37,007 bases of DNA from an uncultured Bacilli bacterium. GTDB taxonomy: Bacteria > Bacillota_I > Bacilli_A > RF39 > UBA660. The translations under genes were made by a program, and so were the position numbers. Under the pieces are notes generated by a model that worked only from the letters and a program-made list of their open reading frames with translations, had not been told where the DNA came from and made no database searches. Shown here in pieces: positions 7,660 to 15,634 of the stretch. How positions within the stretch are numbered: position 1 is the first letter of the stretch; each line of letters begins with the position of its first letter. Location: positions 1 to 37,007 of the forward strand of contig CANQRA010000008.1 of the NCBI GenBank assembly GCA_947626125.1, in the 5' to 3' direction.

Positions 7660-8499
7660 CTATTTATAAACTTTTTTCTTAAATGATATATTACATATTA
7701 TTTCTATTATCATAATAATTAATAACATAGATACTGCCACAAATTCTTGATAACCAGTTAAAGGATTATCAGTTGTTTCATCAACATAACCATCATCAAC
7801 ATTATCAAAATAATTTAAATTTATCTCTTCTATATCACTATAATTATCTGCCATCGATACAACTGCTTTATAATAATATTTAGCATTATCTAAATTATAA
7901 TCTATATAGCTTCCTAAGTTATCTATTATTTCTATTGTACTTATATATTCATAATTTTTATTATCAATACTTCTATATAAATCAACACTTTTTTCATTAC
8001 TCTTAACATTTATTTTAACTTCACCATCATTTAATTTAGTTAATTTAATTTCTGGCTTATCAGCATCAATATAATTTAAAGCAAAATTAAATTTACTAAT
8101 ATCTATTTTAAATGTTACAGTATTATTTTTTCTAATTATAGCATATCCGTTTTTTTCCAAGTCAGCTTCATTTATTTTAGGCATGTAATAATCAATATCT
8201 TTATAACTATACCCTTTAAGTAACGCGATGGATTTAGTAACATAAGAATACATTGTTAAATCTTTAGCACTATTTAATAAGTTATCATATGTTTTAGTAC
8301 TTTCTAAAATGTTATTTTCAAATTTTAAGGTAATATCATAATTACTATTTTTAATAATTAAATTATGATCTTGAATTTCACCATTAACAGTAAAAGATAC
8401 TTCATTAAATTTGTCTTTTATATTCTCTAAAGTTATACTTTCTGCTTTAACTACATTAAGGCTAAATAATAACATTATTATTAATAATATTTTTTTCAT
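7660..8499 (-). CDS. secreted, C-terminally anchored surface protein with NPLTG motif
   Basis: The 279-aa protein has a signal peptide (MKKILLIIMLLFSLNVVKA, likely cut after KA) and a beta-rich exported region. Near residues 150-225 there is an FN3-like segment (PEIKLTKLNDGEVKINVKS ... YYYKAVVS). The C-terminus has TDNPLTGYQ, a hydrophobic helix and the tail FKKKVYK. This is the layout of a sortase signal, with NPLTG in place of LPXTG. Variants such as NPxTG occur in gut Firmicutes. No sortase gene is in the window, so simple membrane anchoring is equally possible. It follows the 761-aa surface protein after a terminator and precedes tdk by 8 nt. Confidence 0.7.
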   Translation of the reverse strand: MKKILLIIMLLFSLNVVKAESITLENIKDKFNEVSFTVNGEIQDHNLIIKNSNYDITLKFENNILESTKTYDNLLNSAKDLTMYSYVTKSIALLKGYSYKDIDYYMPKINEADLEKNGYAIIRKNNTVTFKIDISKFNFALNYIDADKPEIKLTKLNDGEVKINVKSNEKSVDLYRSIDNKNYEYISTIEIIDNLGSYIDYNLDNAKYYYKAVVSMADNYSDIEEINLNYFDNVDDGYVDETTDNPLTGYQEFVAVSMLLIIMIIEIICNISFKKKVYK

Positions 8500-8528
8500 T
8501 TTATCACTACCTATCCTAATTAAATCAC

Positions 8529-8560
8529 AAAAAAAGTTATGTGTAAAGTCATAACTTTTT
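8529..8560 (-). terminator. terminator after the large surface protein gene
   Basis: Minus-strand AAAAAGTTATG/CATAACTTTTT forms an 11-bp stem with an 8-nt loop, followed by further T residues. It lies 18 nt beyond the stop. The A-tract on the other side would let it work in both directions. Confidence 0.75.
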
Positions 8561-8577
8561 AAAAACAGATTTTATTC

Positions 8578-10863
8578 TTAACTAGCCTTTAGTGCGGCTT
8601 TATAACATCTTTGAGAAGACCCCGAACCATCAAGAACACCCCATGATGAGCTGCAGATCCACTCATAAGAATAGCACGCATCAATGAAACGACGGTATTC
8701 AATCCGATACATCCCAGAACCAACGTACACACAAGAAGTCGAGCAATCAATGTATGAAGACCACGCATTGATCTGAGAGGTGCAAGAATCAAGAGAGTGG
8801 AATGTTGGGCCAGTGAACTCACCCGTCTCCAAGCAAGAATCACCAACGCTACAATTGACAACCGTCTTCTCGAAGGCATTCTCCACGCAAATCCACCCAT
8901 GAGTAGAGTGGTTCATTAAGGTACCGCCAATTCCTTTACATGTATATGATACCTGTGTAGTTACAGTATTACTATACTGTACTTCACTTGATTCTCTTCC
9001 TGAATTATCTTTTGTCTTTACCTTAATGGTATATGTCGTACCTTCGGTAAGACCCGAAATAGTACATGTTGTTCCTGATGCTGTTTTCCATCCGCTGTCA
9101 TATCCACTCTTTGTTGCTTTACAATATCTGGCTGCTATTCCACTTCCACTATCACTTCCGCCAACGGTTACAGTAATACTAGTAGTCCCCGCACTTACAC
9201 TACTTACACTTGCTGTTGGATTTGTCTTATCTATCTTTATTATTGTCCCTGTATTTCCACTACATCTTCCGGATTCATTACATGCTCTTACATATTCTGT
9301 ACTATTTCTCTCTGTACTATATTCTGGTGTTATATATGTTAATGCATTTGAACTACTATATGTACTCCAACTACTTGTATTTCCTGTATATTGCCATTTA
9401 TCTATTCCTACTTTACTTGTTGTTGTTAATCTTAATATTACATCATCCATGTTCCATTGGCCTACAGTACCTGATAATCCTAAATGTTTTATTGTATACT
9501 TTAAGCCACTTGAACTTCCTATATCAAATCTTACTTGTTTCCAACTTCCACTTGCACTCATTGGTAAATATATCTTTTTATCTCCTGCTTTTAATGTTCC
9601 TTTTACTGAGTTTGTCTCATTATAACTTCCTGTTGATGTCGCATAAAATACCTGAATTAACATATCCTGGTTCAAAGCTTCTTCTAATTCAATATAGAAT
9701 CCATTTATTCCACTTATATTTCCTATGTCATTAAATATAATCATAGGGTCATTATTGCTGGTTGTCCAAGTTCCATTTTCCCCAACATTACTACTATAAT
9801 TTTTGGTCGTATAACTTCTACTTCCCCATATATCATATATCTCTATTATACTTGGTGTTGATGGATTTGTTTTATCTAATGTTATGGTTTTACTCGCACT
9901 TCCTATATTTCCTGCTTTATCTTTAACATTTATTTTTACTGTTTTTAATCCCTCTGTATCACTTACGCTTATTCCTACATTATTAAATGTTTTAGTTGTA
10001 CTACTTGTATATGTTGTACAATTCCCTTCCCCTATACAATATCCTTCCATATTATCTTCCGTTATACTTGCTGTATATTTTATACTTGTTGTTTGAGTAT
10101 ATGTTCCACTATTGCTTAATGTTTGGCCTGTATCTGCTGTTCCTGTTAAGCTTAATGTTACTTTCGGTGCTGTTCTATCTACAGTGATTGTTTTACTTGC
10201 TACTTGTGATACATTCCTGGCTTTATCTCTTATATAGGCATAAATTGTTTTGGCTCCTTCACTACTTACTGTTATGGTTCCACTTTTAGTTGTTACTCCA
10301 TTTGTCTTTTGCCAGTCACTTTCACTACATGTAGAACTTCCTTCTTTTACACAATAATATACTACATCTGTATCTGTCCATGTAACTGTATAACTTATTC
10401 CATAATTATATATATAATCACTCTTTGTATTCCCATCTTTATCTGTTCCATTTATGGTCAAACTTTTTACTGTTGGTTTCGTATTATCTATGTCAAAATA
10501 CATCTGACAATAGATTGATACTGTTGTTTCTAATCTTACTCTTCCTTCATCTGTTTGGCTTACTTTTCCGGTTACTTCTTTTCCATAATAATCAAAACAC
10601 TTGGTCATACTTGTATTTAATATATATCCTTCAGTTGGGTATTCATTATTATTTTGTTTAACATAATTATTACTATTTTCTTTATCTTGCAAATAAATCC
10701 CAAAGTCATTGACATTGATATATTTATTATTTATTTTATTTGTTTCTAAGGTATAACTATTCTTTACTTTATTGTCATAGTATTTATCTACTTGTAATAT
10801 TACTATTGCTATTATTATAAACAATATTGTACTTATTATAAAATATTTCTTTTGCTCTTCCAT
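8578..10863 (-). CDS. large surface protein: N-terminal anchor, Ig/FN3-like repeats, variable-looking Cys-rich C-terminus
   Basis: The 761-aa protein has an N-terminal signal anchor (residues 7-24, type II topology) and then a region with YILNTSMTKC and CQMYFDID. Ig-like repeats follow, bounded by linkers TKPTVKSL, TAPKVTLSL and TNPSTPSII and containing KDKARNVS and KDKAGNIGS. A jelly-roll/carbohydrate-binding-like region covers about 335-480. An FN3-like domain with SGLTEGTTYTIKV lies near 590-650. The last 115 residues are Cys-rich (about 12 Cys) and Trp/Tyr/Ser-rich, and are encoded by DNA of about 46% GC, far above the rest of the gene. Likely an adhesin or binding protein. A divergent XRE gene and two operator-like sites lie upstream. 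It is probably phase- or condition-regulated. Confidence 0.8.
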   Translation of the reverse strand: MEEQKKYFIISTILFIIIAIVILQVDKYYDNKVKNSYTLETNKINNKYINVNDFGIYLQDKENSNNYVKQNNNEYPTEGYILNTSMTKCFDYYGKEVTGKVSQTDEGRVRLETTVSIYCQMYFDIDNTKPTVKSLTINGTDKDGNTKSDYIYNYGISYTVTWTDTDVVYYCVKEGSSTCSESDWQKTNGVTTKSGTITVSSEGAKTIYAYIRDKARNVSQVASKTITVDRTAPKVTLSLTGTADTGQTLSNSGTYTQTTSIKYTASITEDNMEGYCIGEGNCTTYTSSTTKTFNNVGISVSDTEGLKTVKINVKDKAGNIGSASKTITLDKTNPSTPSIIEIYDIWGSRSYTTKNYSSNVGENGTWTTSNNDPMIIFNDIGNISGINGFYIELEEALNQDMLIQVFYATSTGSYNETNSVKGTLKAGDKKIYLPMSASGSWKQVRFDIGSSSGLKYTIKHLGLSGTVGQWNMDDVILRLTTTSKVGIDKWQYTGNTSSWSTYSSSNALTYITPEYSTERNSTEYVRACNESGRCSGNTGTIIKIDKTNPTASVSSVSAGTTSITVTVGGSDSGSGIAARYCKATKSGYDSGWKTASGTTCTISGLTEGTTYTIKVKTKDNSGRESSEVQYSNTVTTQVSYTCKGIGGTLMNHSTHGWICVENAFEKTVVNCSVGDSCLETGEFTGPTFHSLDSCTSQINAWSSYIDCSTSCVYVGSGMYRIEYRRFIDACYSYEWICSSSWGVLDGSGSSQRCYKAALKAS

Positions 10864-10883
10864 AGGAACCCTACCTTTTTATT

Positions 10884-10896
10884 AGTGCTTATAGCA
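10884..10896. promoter_or_regulatory. operator-like dyad 1
   Basis: GTGCT-TAT-AGCAC is a perfect 5-bp dyad in the divergent intergenic region, just upstream of the surface protein gene. With the second site it also forms an 11-bp inverted repeat (GCTTATAGCAC/GTGCTATAAGC). Probable binding site for the XRE protein. Confidence 0.6.
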
Positions 10897-10932
10897 CAAT
10901 AAAACTATAACATAAAAATATCAAAAAATCTA

Positions 10933-10945
10933 GTGCTATAAGCCC
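10933..10945. promoter_or_regulatory. operator-like dyad 2
   Basis: GTGCT-ATA-AGCCC is an imperfect copy of the first dyad, centred 49 bp away. A TTGATA element between the sites could be the -35 of the surface gene promoter, which would put promoter and operators in the same space. Confidence 0.55.
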
Positions 10946-10995
10946 ATAAATTTATTTTTTGATATATTGGAAAATATTATTAGGAGTTGGTGTTA

Positions 10996-11229
10996 ATGGC
11001 ACTAAAAAATAGTGATAATTATTATTATGATATTGTAAGAAAAAATATAAAAAAATACCGTAAAGAAAAGGGATATACTTTACAAAAATTAGCAGAAGAA
11101 GCTGAAATGTCCATGGATTATTTGGCGGAAATTGAAAGTGAAAAAAGAAAGAAGAGTTTTAGTTTAGCTATCTTAGGAAGGATTGCCGAAGTATTAGATG
11201 TCGACATAATTAAATTTTTTGACAAATAA
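10996..11229 (+). CDS. XRE-family transcriptional regulator
   Basis: A 77-aa single-domain helix-turn-helix protein. The HTH is KYRKEKGYTLQKLAEEAEMS followed by MDYLAEIESEKR, with a final helix SLAILGRIAEVLDVDIIKFF. The size fits restriction-controller-type and small autoregulators. The ORF track starts at a TTG at 10987 that directly abuts the TAGGAG ribosome site. The ATG at 10996 has the correct spacing (9 nt), so I moved the start. It is divergent from the 761-aa surface gene and shares the two dyad sites with it, so it probably represses or activates both. Confidence 0.88.
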   Translation: MALKNSDNYYYDIVRKNIKKYRKEKGYTLQKLAEEAEMSMDYLAEIESEKRKKSFSLAILGRIAEVLDVDIIKFFDK

Positions 11230-11232
11230 AAA

Positions 11233-11263
11233 ATAAGTAAAGAACTCTCTACTTATAATTTTT
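11233..11263 (+). terminator. terminator of the XRE gene, overlapping the recO 3' end
   Basis: ATAAGTA/TACTTAT forms a 7-bp stem with a 10-nt loop, followed by AATTTTT. The recO stop codon lies in the right arm, so the two convergent genes end within the same hairpin. Confidence 0.6.
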
Positions 11264-11993
11264 CGATTGTTTTTAAGAAACTTTTACTTTTTAAATATAG
11301 ACCTGTATAATCATCATAATAATTACTTAGAAAACCATTTATTTCTTTAATAATATCTTCTTTAATTGATAATTTACTAATACTTTTGATTTCTACTAAA
11401 TAATACATATTAAGAATTTTAATAACACTTAAAGGTATTATTCTTTCATTATGATAACAATTCTTACAAAGTATGCCACCACGCTCACTAGATAAAGTAA
11501 CAATTTCTTTTTTGCTTCCACAGATAGTACAACTAGTAAGATTTAAACCCACCCCTAAGTAATCTAACATTTTAACTTCATAAATGTTCGTTATAACCAT
11601 GGGGTTTAATCCTTCTTCAATTTTTATTAAAGCATCTTTAAAATTTTTATAAATATCTTTTATTTGTTCAATTTTTAAATCTTGTTTCAATATTTGATAA
11701 GTTAAATCACTTAAATATGAAGCATAACTAATCAGAGTTATATCTTTTCTAATATTGGGGAAATAGTTAATAATATCCGATGATGATAATAAAGATAATT
11801 TATTTTCTTTATCATAAATGTTATAAGCACCAAGAGTAAGTTTCGTGGTAGTAAGGCGATTTTTATTTTTAATAGCCATGGCTCCTTTACAAATTATGCC
11901 TTTAAGGCCTGAATCTGTAAAAACATTAATAATTTTAGAGGTATCGCCAAAAGGAGTCTCACTTAAAACTATACCCTCGATTTTTTTTAACAC
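11253..11993 (-). CDS. recO: DNA repair protein RecO
   Basis: RecO anneals single strands and helps load RecA in the RecFOR pathway. The 246-aa protein has the N-terminal OB-fold (EGIVLSETPFGDTSKIINVF ... GLKGIICKGA), a helical middle and a C-terminal zinc site formed by CTICGSK and CKNCY. This is the family's typical order and length. It follows yqzL by 10 nt in the conserved era-yqzL-recO unit. In Bacillus the glycyl-tRNA synthetase genes come next; here an accessory block intervenes. Confidence 0.95.
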   Translation of the reverse strand: MLKKIEGIVLSETPFGDTSKIINVFTDSGLKGIICKGAMAIKNKNRLTTTKLTLGAYNIYDKENKLSLLSSSDIINYFPNIRKDITLISYASYLSDLTYQILKQDLKIEQIKDIYKNFKDALIKIEEGLNPMVITNIYEVKMLDYLGVGLNLTSCTICGSKKEIVTLSSERGGILCKNCYHNERIIPLSVIKILNMYYLVEIKSISKLSIKEDIIKEINGFLSNYYDDYTGLYLKSKSFLKTIEKL

Positions 11994-12003
11994 TTAAACC
12001 ACC

Positions 12004-12084
12004 TTATTTACTTTTTTTATAATTTAGGTAATCTTCAACTTTACCACTTTTTTTAAATTTCTCCCAAGCTTCCTTTTTATTCAT
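12004..12084 (-). CDS. yqzL: YqzL-family microprotein
   Basis: A 26-aa ORF (MNKKEAWEKFKKSGKVEDYL then NYKKSK) lies between era and recO. It is below the ORF-track limit. B. subtilis YqzL (47 aa), found at the same place, has the same W..F..(T/S)G.V..YL.(F/Y)K pattern. GGAAAGG upstream could serve as ribosome site, though spaced rather far. The match in position and pattern makes it very likely real. Its function is unknown in any organism I know of. This version is only the conserved core, without the usual acidic tail. Confidence 0.8.
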   Translation of the reverse strand: MNKKEAWEKFKKSGKVEDYLNYKKSK

Positions 12085-12130
12085 GTTCTTTTTTCCTTTC
12101 CATTACTATAATGGGGAAAAAAGAAAAATT

Positions 12131-13012
12131 TTATTCATAATCAAAAAAACCTAGTTCTTTTAAATATTTTTCTTTATCTTTCCAATCTTCAATTACTTTA
12201 ACATATAATTCTAAATAAACTTTTTTATTAAACATTTCTTCTAATTCTCGGCGAGCTAAAATACCAATTCTTTTAAGCATCTCTCCACCTGAACCAATAA
12301 TGATTTTTTTAATGTTTTGTTTATCTACAATTATATCAACAGATATATTAACAATATCTTTTTTATTTTCTAATTTAATGGTATGGCAAGTAATCGAATG
12401 AGGAATTTCGTCCATGGTATTTTGCAATAACTTCTCTCTTACTATTTCTGAAACCATAAAAGATGTACTACTGCTTGTGATAGTTTTATCATCATAATAT
12501 TTAACATCATCTTTTAAGTATTTTTGAATTACCGTGATTAAATGTGCAACATTATCATTTTCTTTCGCCGATACAGGAACAATTTCCGCAAAGTTATAAT
12601 CTTTAAATTCATTAATAGCCATGATTAAAGTTTCTTTCGATACTTTATCAATTTTATTAATGACTAAGATAACGGGTACTTTATTATTTTTTAAAGAATC
12701 CATTAAAAATTTATCGCCTTTACCTATTCCTGAGGCAATATCCACCACAAGCATGATGGCATCAACATCTTTAGTTAAAGCAAATGCTTGTTTATTTAAA
12801 ACTTTACCTAATTTATTTAATGGTTTACTTACGCCGGGAGTATCAACAAAAATGATTTGACAATCGGGCATATTATAAATACCTTCAATAATATTTCTGG
12901 TTGTACCTGCCACATTTGAAGTAATGGCGATTTTTCTTGCTAAAATAGCGTTAAGTAAAGTACTTTTTCCTACATTTGGTCTTCCAACAATACTAACAAA
13001 CCCACTTTTCAT
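12131..13012 (-). CDS. era: GTPase Era
   Basis: Era binds the 3' end of 16S rRNA and acts in 30S ribosome maturation. The 293-aa protein has G1 GRPNVGKST (10-18), the switch region with TTRNIIEG, G3 DTPG (about 58-61) and G4 NKID (about 119-122). The C-terminal KH domain contains IIIGSGGEMLKRIG and AREL-type contacts (ILARRELEEMF). Length is standard. GGAGGG precedes the ATG. It sits 8 nt after dgkA and before yqzL, exactly the Bacillus order minus cdd. Confidence 0.97.
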   Translation of the reverse strand: MKSGFVSIVGRPNVGKSTLLNAILARKIAITSNVAGTTRNIIEGIYNMPDCQIIFVDTPGVSKPLNKLGKVLNKQAFALTKDVDAIMLVVDIASGIGKGDKFLMDSLKNNKVPVILVINKIDKVSKETLIMAINEFKDYNFAEIVPVSAKENDNVAHLITVIQKYLKDDVKYYDDKTITSSSTSFMVSEIVREKLLQNTMDEIPHSITCHTIKLENKKDIVNISVDIIVDKQNIKKIIIGSGGEMLKRIGILARRELEEMFNKKVYLELYVKVIEDWKDKEKYLKELGFFDYE

Positions 13013-13020
13013 AAACCCTC

Positions 13021-13458
13021 CTAAAACATTTCAACAAATAAGGCAATAAAATAAGGAACAAAAATAATTATATTAACAATTACCGCTAAAATAGACATAA
13101 TTCCTGTGGCTGCGGAACCACAATCTTTAGCAATCTTAGCATACTCATTATATTCTTGGGTAAACATATCGACCGTAGCTTCAATCGCTGTATTAAGTAG
13201 TTCAATAACCATGATTAAAGCCATCGAACCAAAAGATATAACCCATTCTAAAAATTCGATATCAAAGGCAATACCTAAAACAATAATAATGCAACTACAT
13301 AAAGCTACTAGTAAAAAAGATGATTCATTAGTAAAACAATACTTTAACCCTTGTAGGGAATATTTACATTTATTTAAGACATTTTTTATTAGACCGACTT
13401 CTTTTTTTATTTCTTTTTTATTTTCTCTATTAATTTTTCTTGGTTCTTTCATCTTCAC
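13021..13458 (-). CDS. dgkA: diacylglycerol/undecaprenol kinase family protein
   Basis: A small integral membrane kinase. In Gram-positives this family phosphorylates undecaprenol, recycling the carrier lipid for wall synthesis. The 145-aa protein has a basic N-terminal extension of about 30 residues, then three membrane helices with the family signature ELLNTAIEATVD and KDCGSAATG. The GTG start at 13458 is used because AGGAAG is well spaced from it; an ATG lies two codons later. It overlaps ybeY by 29 nt, so translation is probably coupled. Confidence 0.92.
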   Translation of the reverse strand: MKMKEPRKINRENKKEIKKEVGLIKNVLNKCKYSLQGLKYCFTNESSFLLVALCSCIIIVLGIAFDIEFLEWVISFGSMALIMVIELLNTAIEATVDMFTQEYNEYAKIAKDCGSAATGIMSILAVIVNIIIFVPYFIALFVEMF

Positions 13459-13879
13459 TTAACACTTCCTCTTGCTTTTGAAACATAACCATTTCATCTT
13501 CTTTAGTCATATGGTCATAACCTAATAAATGTAAAAGACCATGTACCGTTAAGAAAGATAGTTCTCTTACTTCACTATGACCATAATTAATTGCTTGTTC
13601 TTCCATTCTGGGAATACAAATATATATCTCTCCTAAAAGGCGCATATTATTATACAATACTTTTTCATTATCTTCAAATGCAAATGATATAACATCCGTA
13701 ATACTATCTTTTCCTCGATAAGTTTTATTGATTTCTTGAATCTCTTCATTACCGACAAAGACAATACTAAAATTAGCATTTTTAACTTTTTCTTTTTTTA
13801 ATGTTCTTTTAATAACATCATCTAAGTAACTATAATCTTTTTCATAACCATAAGAATTGGTAATACTATAATCTATCAT
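13430..13879 (-). CDS. ybeY: endoribonuclease YbeY
   Basis: YbeY is a zinc-dependent ribonuclease in rRNA maturation and ribosome quality control. The 149-aa protein carries the family signature HGLLHLLGYDH (about 113-123, three zinc-binding His), with TDVISFAFED and LLGEIYI upstream. It overlaps the VanZ gene at ATGA (13876-13879) and dgkA at its 3' end. phoH and yqfF, which usually precede ybeY in Bacillus, are not here. Confidence 0.95.
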   Translation of the reverse strand: MIDYSITNSYGYEKDYSYLDDVIKRTLKKEKVKNANFSIVFVGNEEIQEINKTYRGKDSITDVISFAFEDNEKVLYNNMRLLGEIYICIPRMEEQAINYGHSEVRELSFLTVHGLLHLLGYDHMTKEDEMVMFQKQEEVLSEDERTKKN

Positions 13880-14493
13880 TTAAATATAACTCCCCAATAA
13901 CCAAATATATATATCCCAAATAAAATAATTAAAATTACTGTTACAATATTATAAAAAGTATCACTCGTTAAAAAACTTGGTAAATGTCTCTTGATGGCCG
14001 AAAGTCCTATATATAATAAATATCCTGTGATAGCCCCTACAATATTTAATAAGATATCATCAATATCAAAACTCCTGCCAATATTTAATTGGACAAACTC
14101 TACGGTAATGCTGGTAATAAGACCCGTGATTAAAACGGGGAAAATATTTTTGGGATTAATATATTCGCCAATTAAATAACCAAAAGGAATAAAAATCAAA
14201 ATATTACCCAGAACATTATAATTAAACATGGTTGTCCCTACTTTATAACGCATAATTTCTTTAAAAGGTATTAAGTTAAACCCACTAGTAGGATTATATT
14301 CTGTCGTAGTTAAGATTTCAAATAAAAGCCAAATATATAAAATAGATACGAGATAACTAACTTCTTTATGTAAACAAAATCTTTCTTTATGATTTTGTAA
14401 GTAAAAAAAGCGCATACAAATTAAAGCCACCATAAAAATCACTAACATAGGCCATATATTATTAAATATTTTATGGATTATTTGTGCTATCAT
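13876..14493 (-). CDS. VanZ-family membrane protein
   Basis: The 205-aa protein has about five membrane helices. The VanZ pattern is clear: FNLIPFKEIMRY, NVLGNILIFIPFGYLIG, then ITVEFVQL and RSFDIDDILLNIVGAITGYL. VanZ relatives are linked to teicoplanin resistance in VanA elements, but most chromosomal members have no known role. It overlaps yqfD upstream and ybeY downstream, so it belongs to this operon, in the position usually held by phoH and yqfF. Confidence 0.85.
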   Translation of the reverse strand: MIAQIIHKIFNNIWPMLVIFMVALICMRFFYLQNHKERFCLHKEVSYLVSILYIWLLFEILTTTEYNPTSGFNLIPFKEIMRYKVGTTMFNYNVLGNILIFIPFGYLIGEYINPKNIFPVLITGLITSITVEFVQLNIGRSFDIDDILLNIVGAITGYLLYIGLSAIKRHLPSFLTSDTFYNIVTVILIILFGIYIFGYWGVIFK

Positions 14494-15634
14494 TTAGGTT
14501 ATCCTCCTCAACTACTTTTAATTCGGCAATATTTTCTTTCGTTACAATAAATACTTCTACATATATTGTACTATCATTTACTTCTTTTTTCAAAACTTTT
14601 TTAACAATTATATCTTCATTGGCACTTAATTTTAATTTTATTTTTTCTTCAGCTAAGGATAATGCTTTATTATAGGCTTCTTCTTCACTAATTATTTTCT
14701 CTTTCGTTACATATTCTTTCTCTTTAACTAGATTAATGGCAAAATCATTTAACTTATATAAATTAGTCTCTTCTATCTTTTTATTTTTGATTCTACTTTT
14801 TAAAATACTATATGTATTGTCATTAATTTTAACACTTAAATTGTAACGATTTTTCCCTGTATACTCGATATATGTTTCTTTAAAAGGAACAGTAACTTTA
14901 ACTTTATACCATACTTCCCCATATATTTCGCCACTGGCACAAACTTTATTTTTTACTTCTTCATTAAAGGATACTTCCCCACTTAAAATAATTTCTCCTT
15001 TAGTAACATAATCATTAATTTCTTTTAAAGCTACACCCCGATAAATATTCATGTTACTTATTTTAGCATCGGTATTAGCCACAATATGACAAAAAGAATG
15101 TTCTTCTTCCTTAACAATGGGTGTTTTCTCGGTCACATAGACATTCATGAACATGCCATCATAATTGATTTCTAACCATTCTAAAGTATCTTTGTTATCA
15201 TCTAATATTTTATTAACAATTTTTTCAATTTTAGGGTGTTTTAACTTTAATTTAAAAGTAGTTAAACCATTTTTTTGTAACTCATCTAAAACTAATTGAT
15301 TTATTTTAGCATTGTTACTTTTTACTTCGATTTTAAAAACCATATTATTTGCCATAAATAATAAAATAATACTTATAATACTCGCGATTAAAAAAACAAT
15401 ATATTTTTTCGTGATTTTTTCCGCTTTCGTTATGCCTGTATAAGCATAAATAGATGTGTCATAACTAATTAAATATTTTTGAATTCTTTGATAATCTTTT
15501 AAAGTTGTTTTAATTAGAATATAATTATTTATTTTTTTATTATCATAAATATTAATACTTAAACTATTTAATTTAGTTAACACTTTATAATAATTATCAT
15601 CATTAATTTTTACCCAGATTATTTTACTATTCAT
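14471..15634 (-). CDS. yqfD: sporulation protein YqfD
   Basis: YqfD is a mother-cell sporulation protein of endospore formers, made under sigma-E in B. subtilis. The 387-aa protein has a cytoplasmic N-terminus (about 1-85), one membrane helix (YIVFLIASIISIILLFMA) and an extracytoplasmic domain with the family patterns VYVTEKTPIV, NIYRGVALK and GEIILSGEV. The track start (TTG, 15646) is replaced by the ATG at 15634, which overlaps the yqfC stop (ATGAATAG). The yqfC-yqfD pairing confirms the call. Confidence 0.92.
   Translation of the reverse strand: MNSKIIWVKINDDNYYKVLTKLNSLSINIYDNKKINNYILIKTTLKDYQRIQKYLISYDTSIYAYTGITKAEKITKKYIVFLIASIISIILLFMANNMVFKIEVKSNNAKINQLVLDELQKNGLTTFKLKLKHPKIEKIVNKILDDNKDTLEWLEINYDGMFMNVYVTEKTPIVKEEEHSFCHIVANTDAKISNMNIYRGVALKEINDYVTKGEIILSGEVSFNEEVKNKVCASGEIYGEVWYKVKVTVPFKETYIEYTGKNRYNLSVKINDNTYSILKSRIKNKKIEETNLYKLNDFAINLVKEKEYVTKEKIISEEEAYNKALSLAEEKIKLKLSANEDIIVKKVLKKEVNDSTIYVEVFIVTKENIAELKVVEEDNLNDSTNNP

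Noticed and set aside
8589-8900. 103-aa minus ORF in another frame
   Set aside because: Arises from the GC-rich end of the large surface gene, which lowers stop frequency; no start signal.
8578-8940. diversity-generating retroelement variable region
   Set aside because: Composition is suggestive, but no reverse transcriptase, template repeat or accessory gene is in the window; kept only as a hypothesis in the finding.
9026-9734. plus-strand ORFs of 199 and 174 aa
   Set aside because: Shadows of the Thr/Ser-rich surface protein on the other strand; repetitive, hydrophobic translation without ribosome sites.
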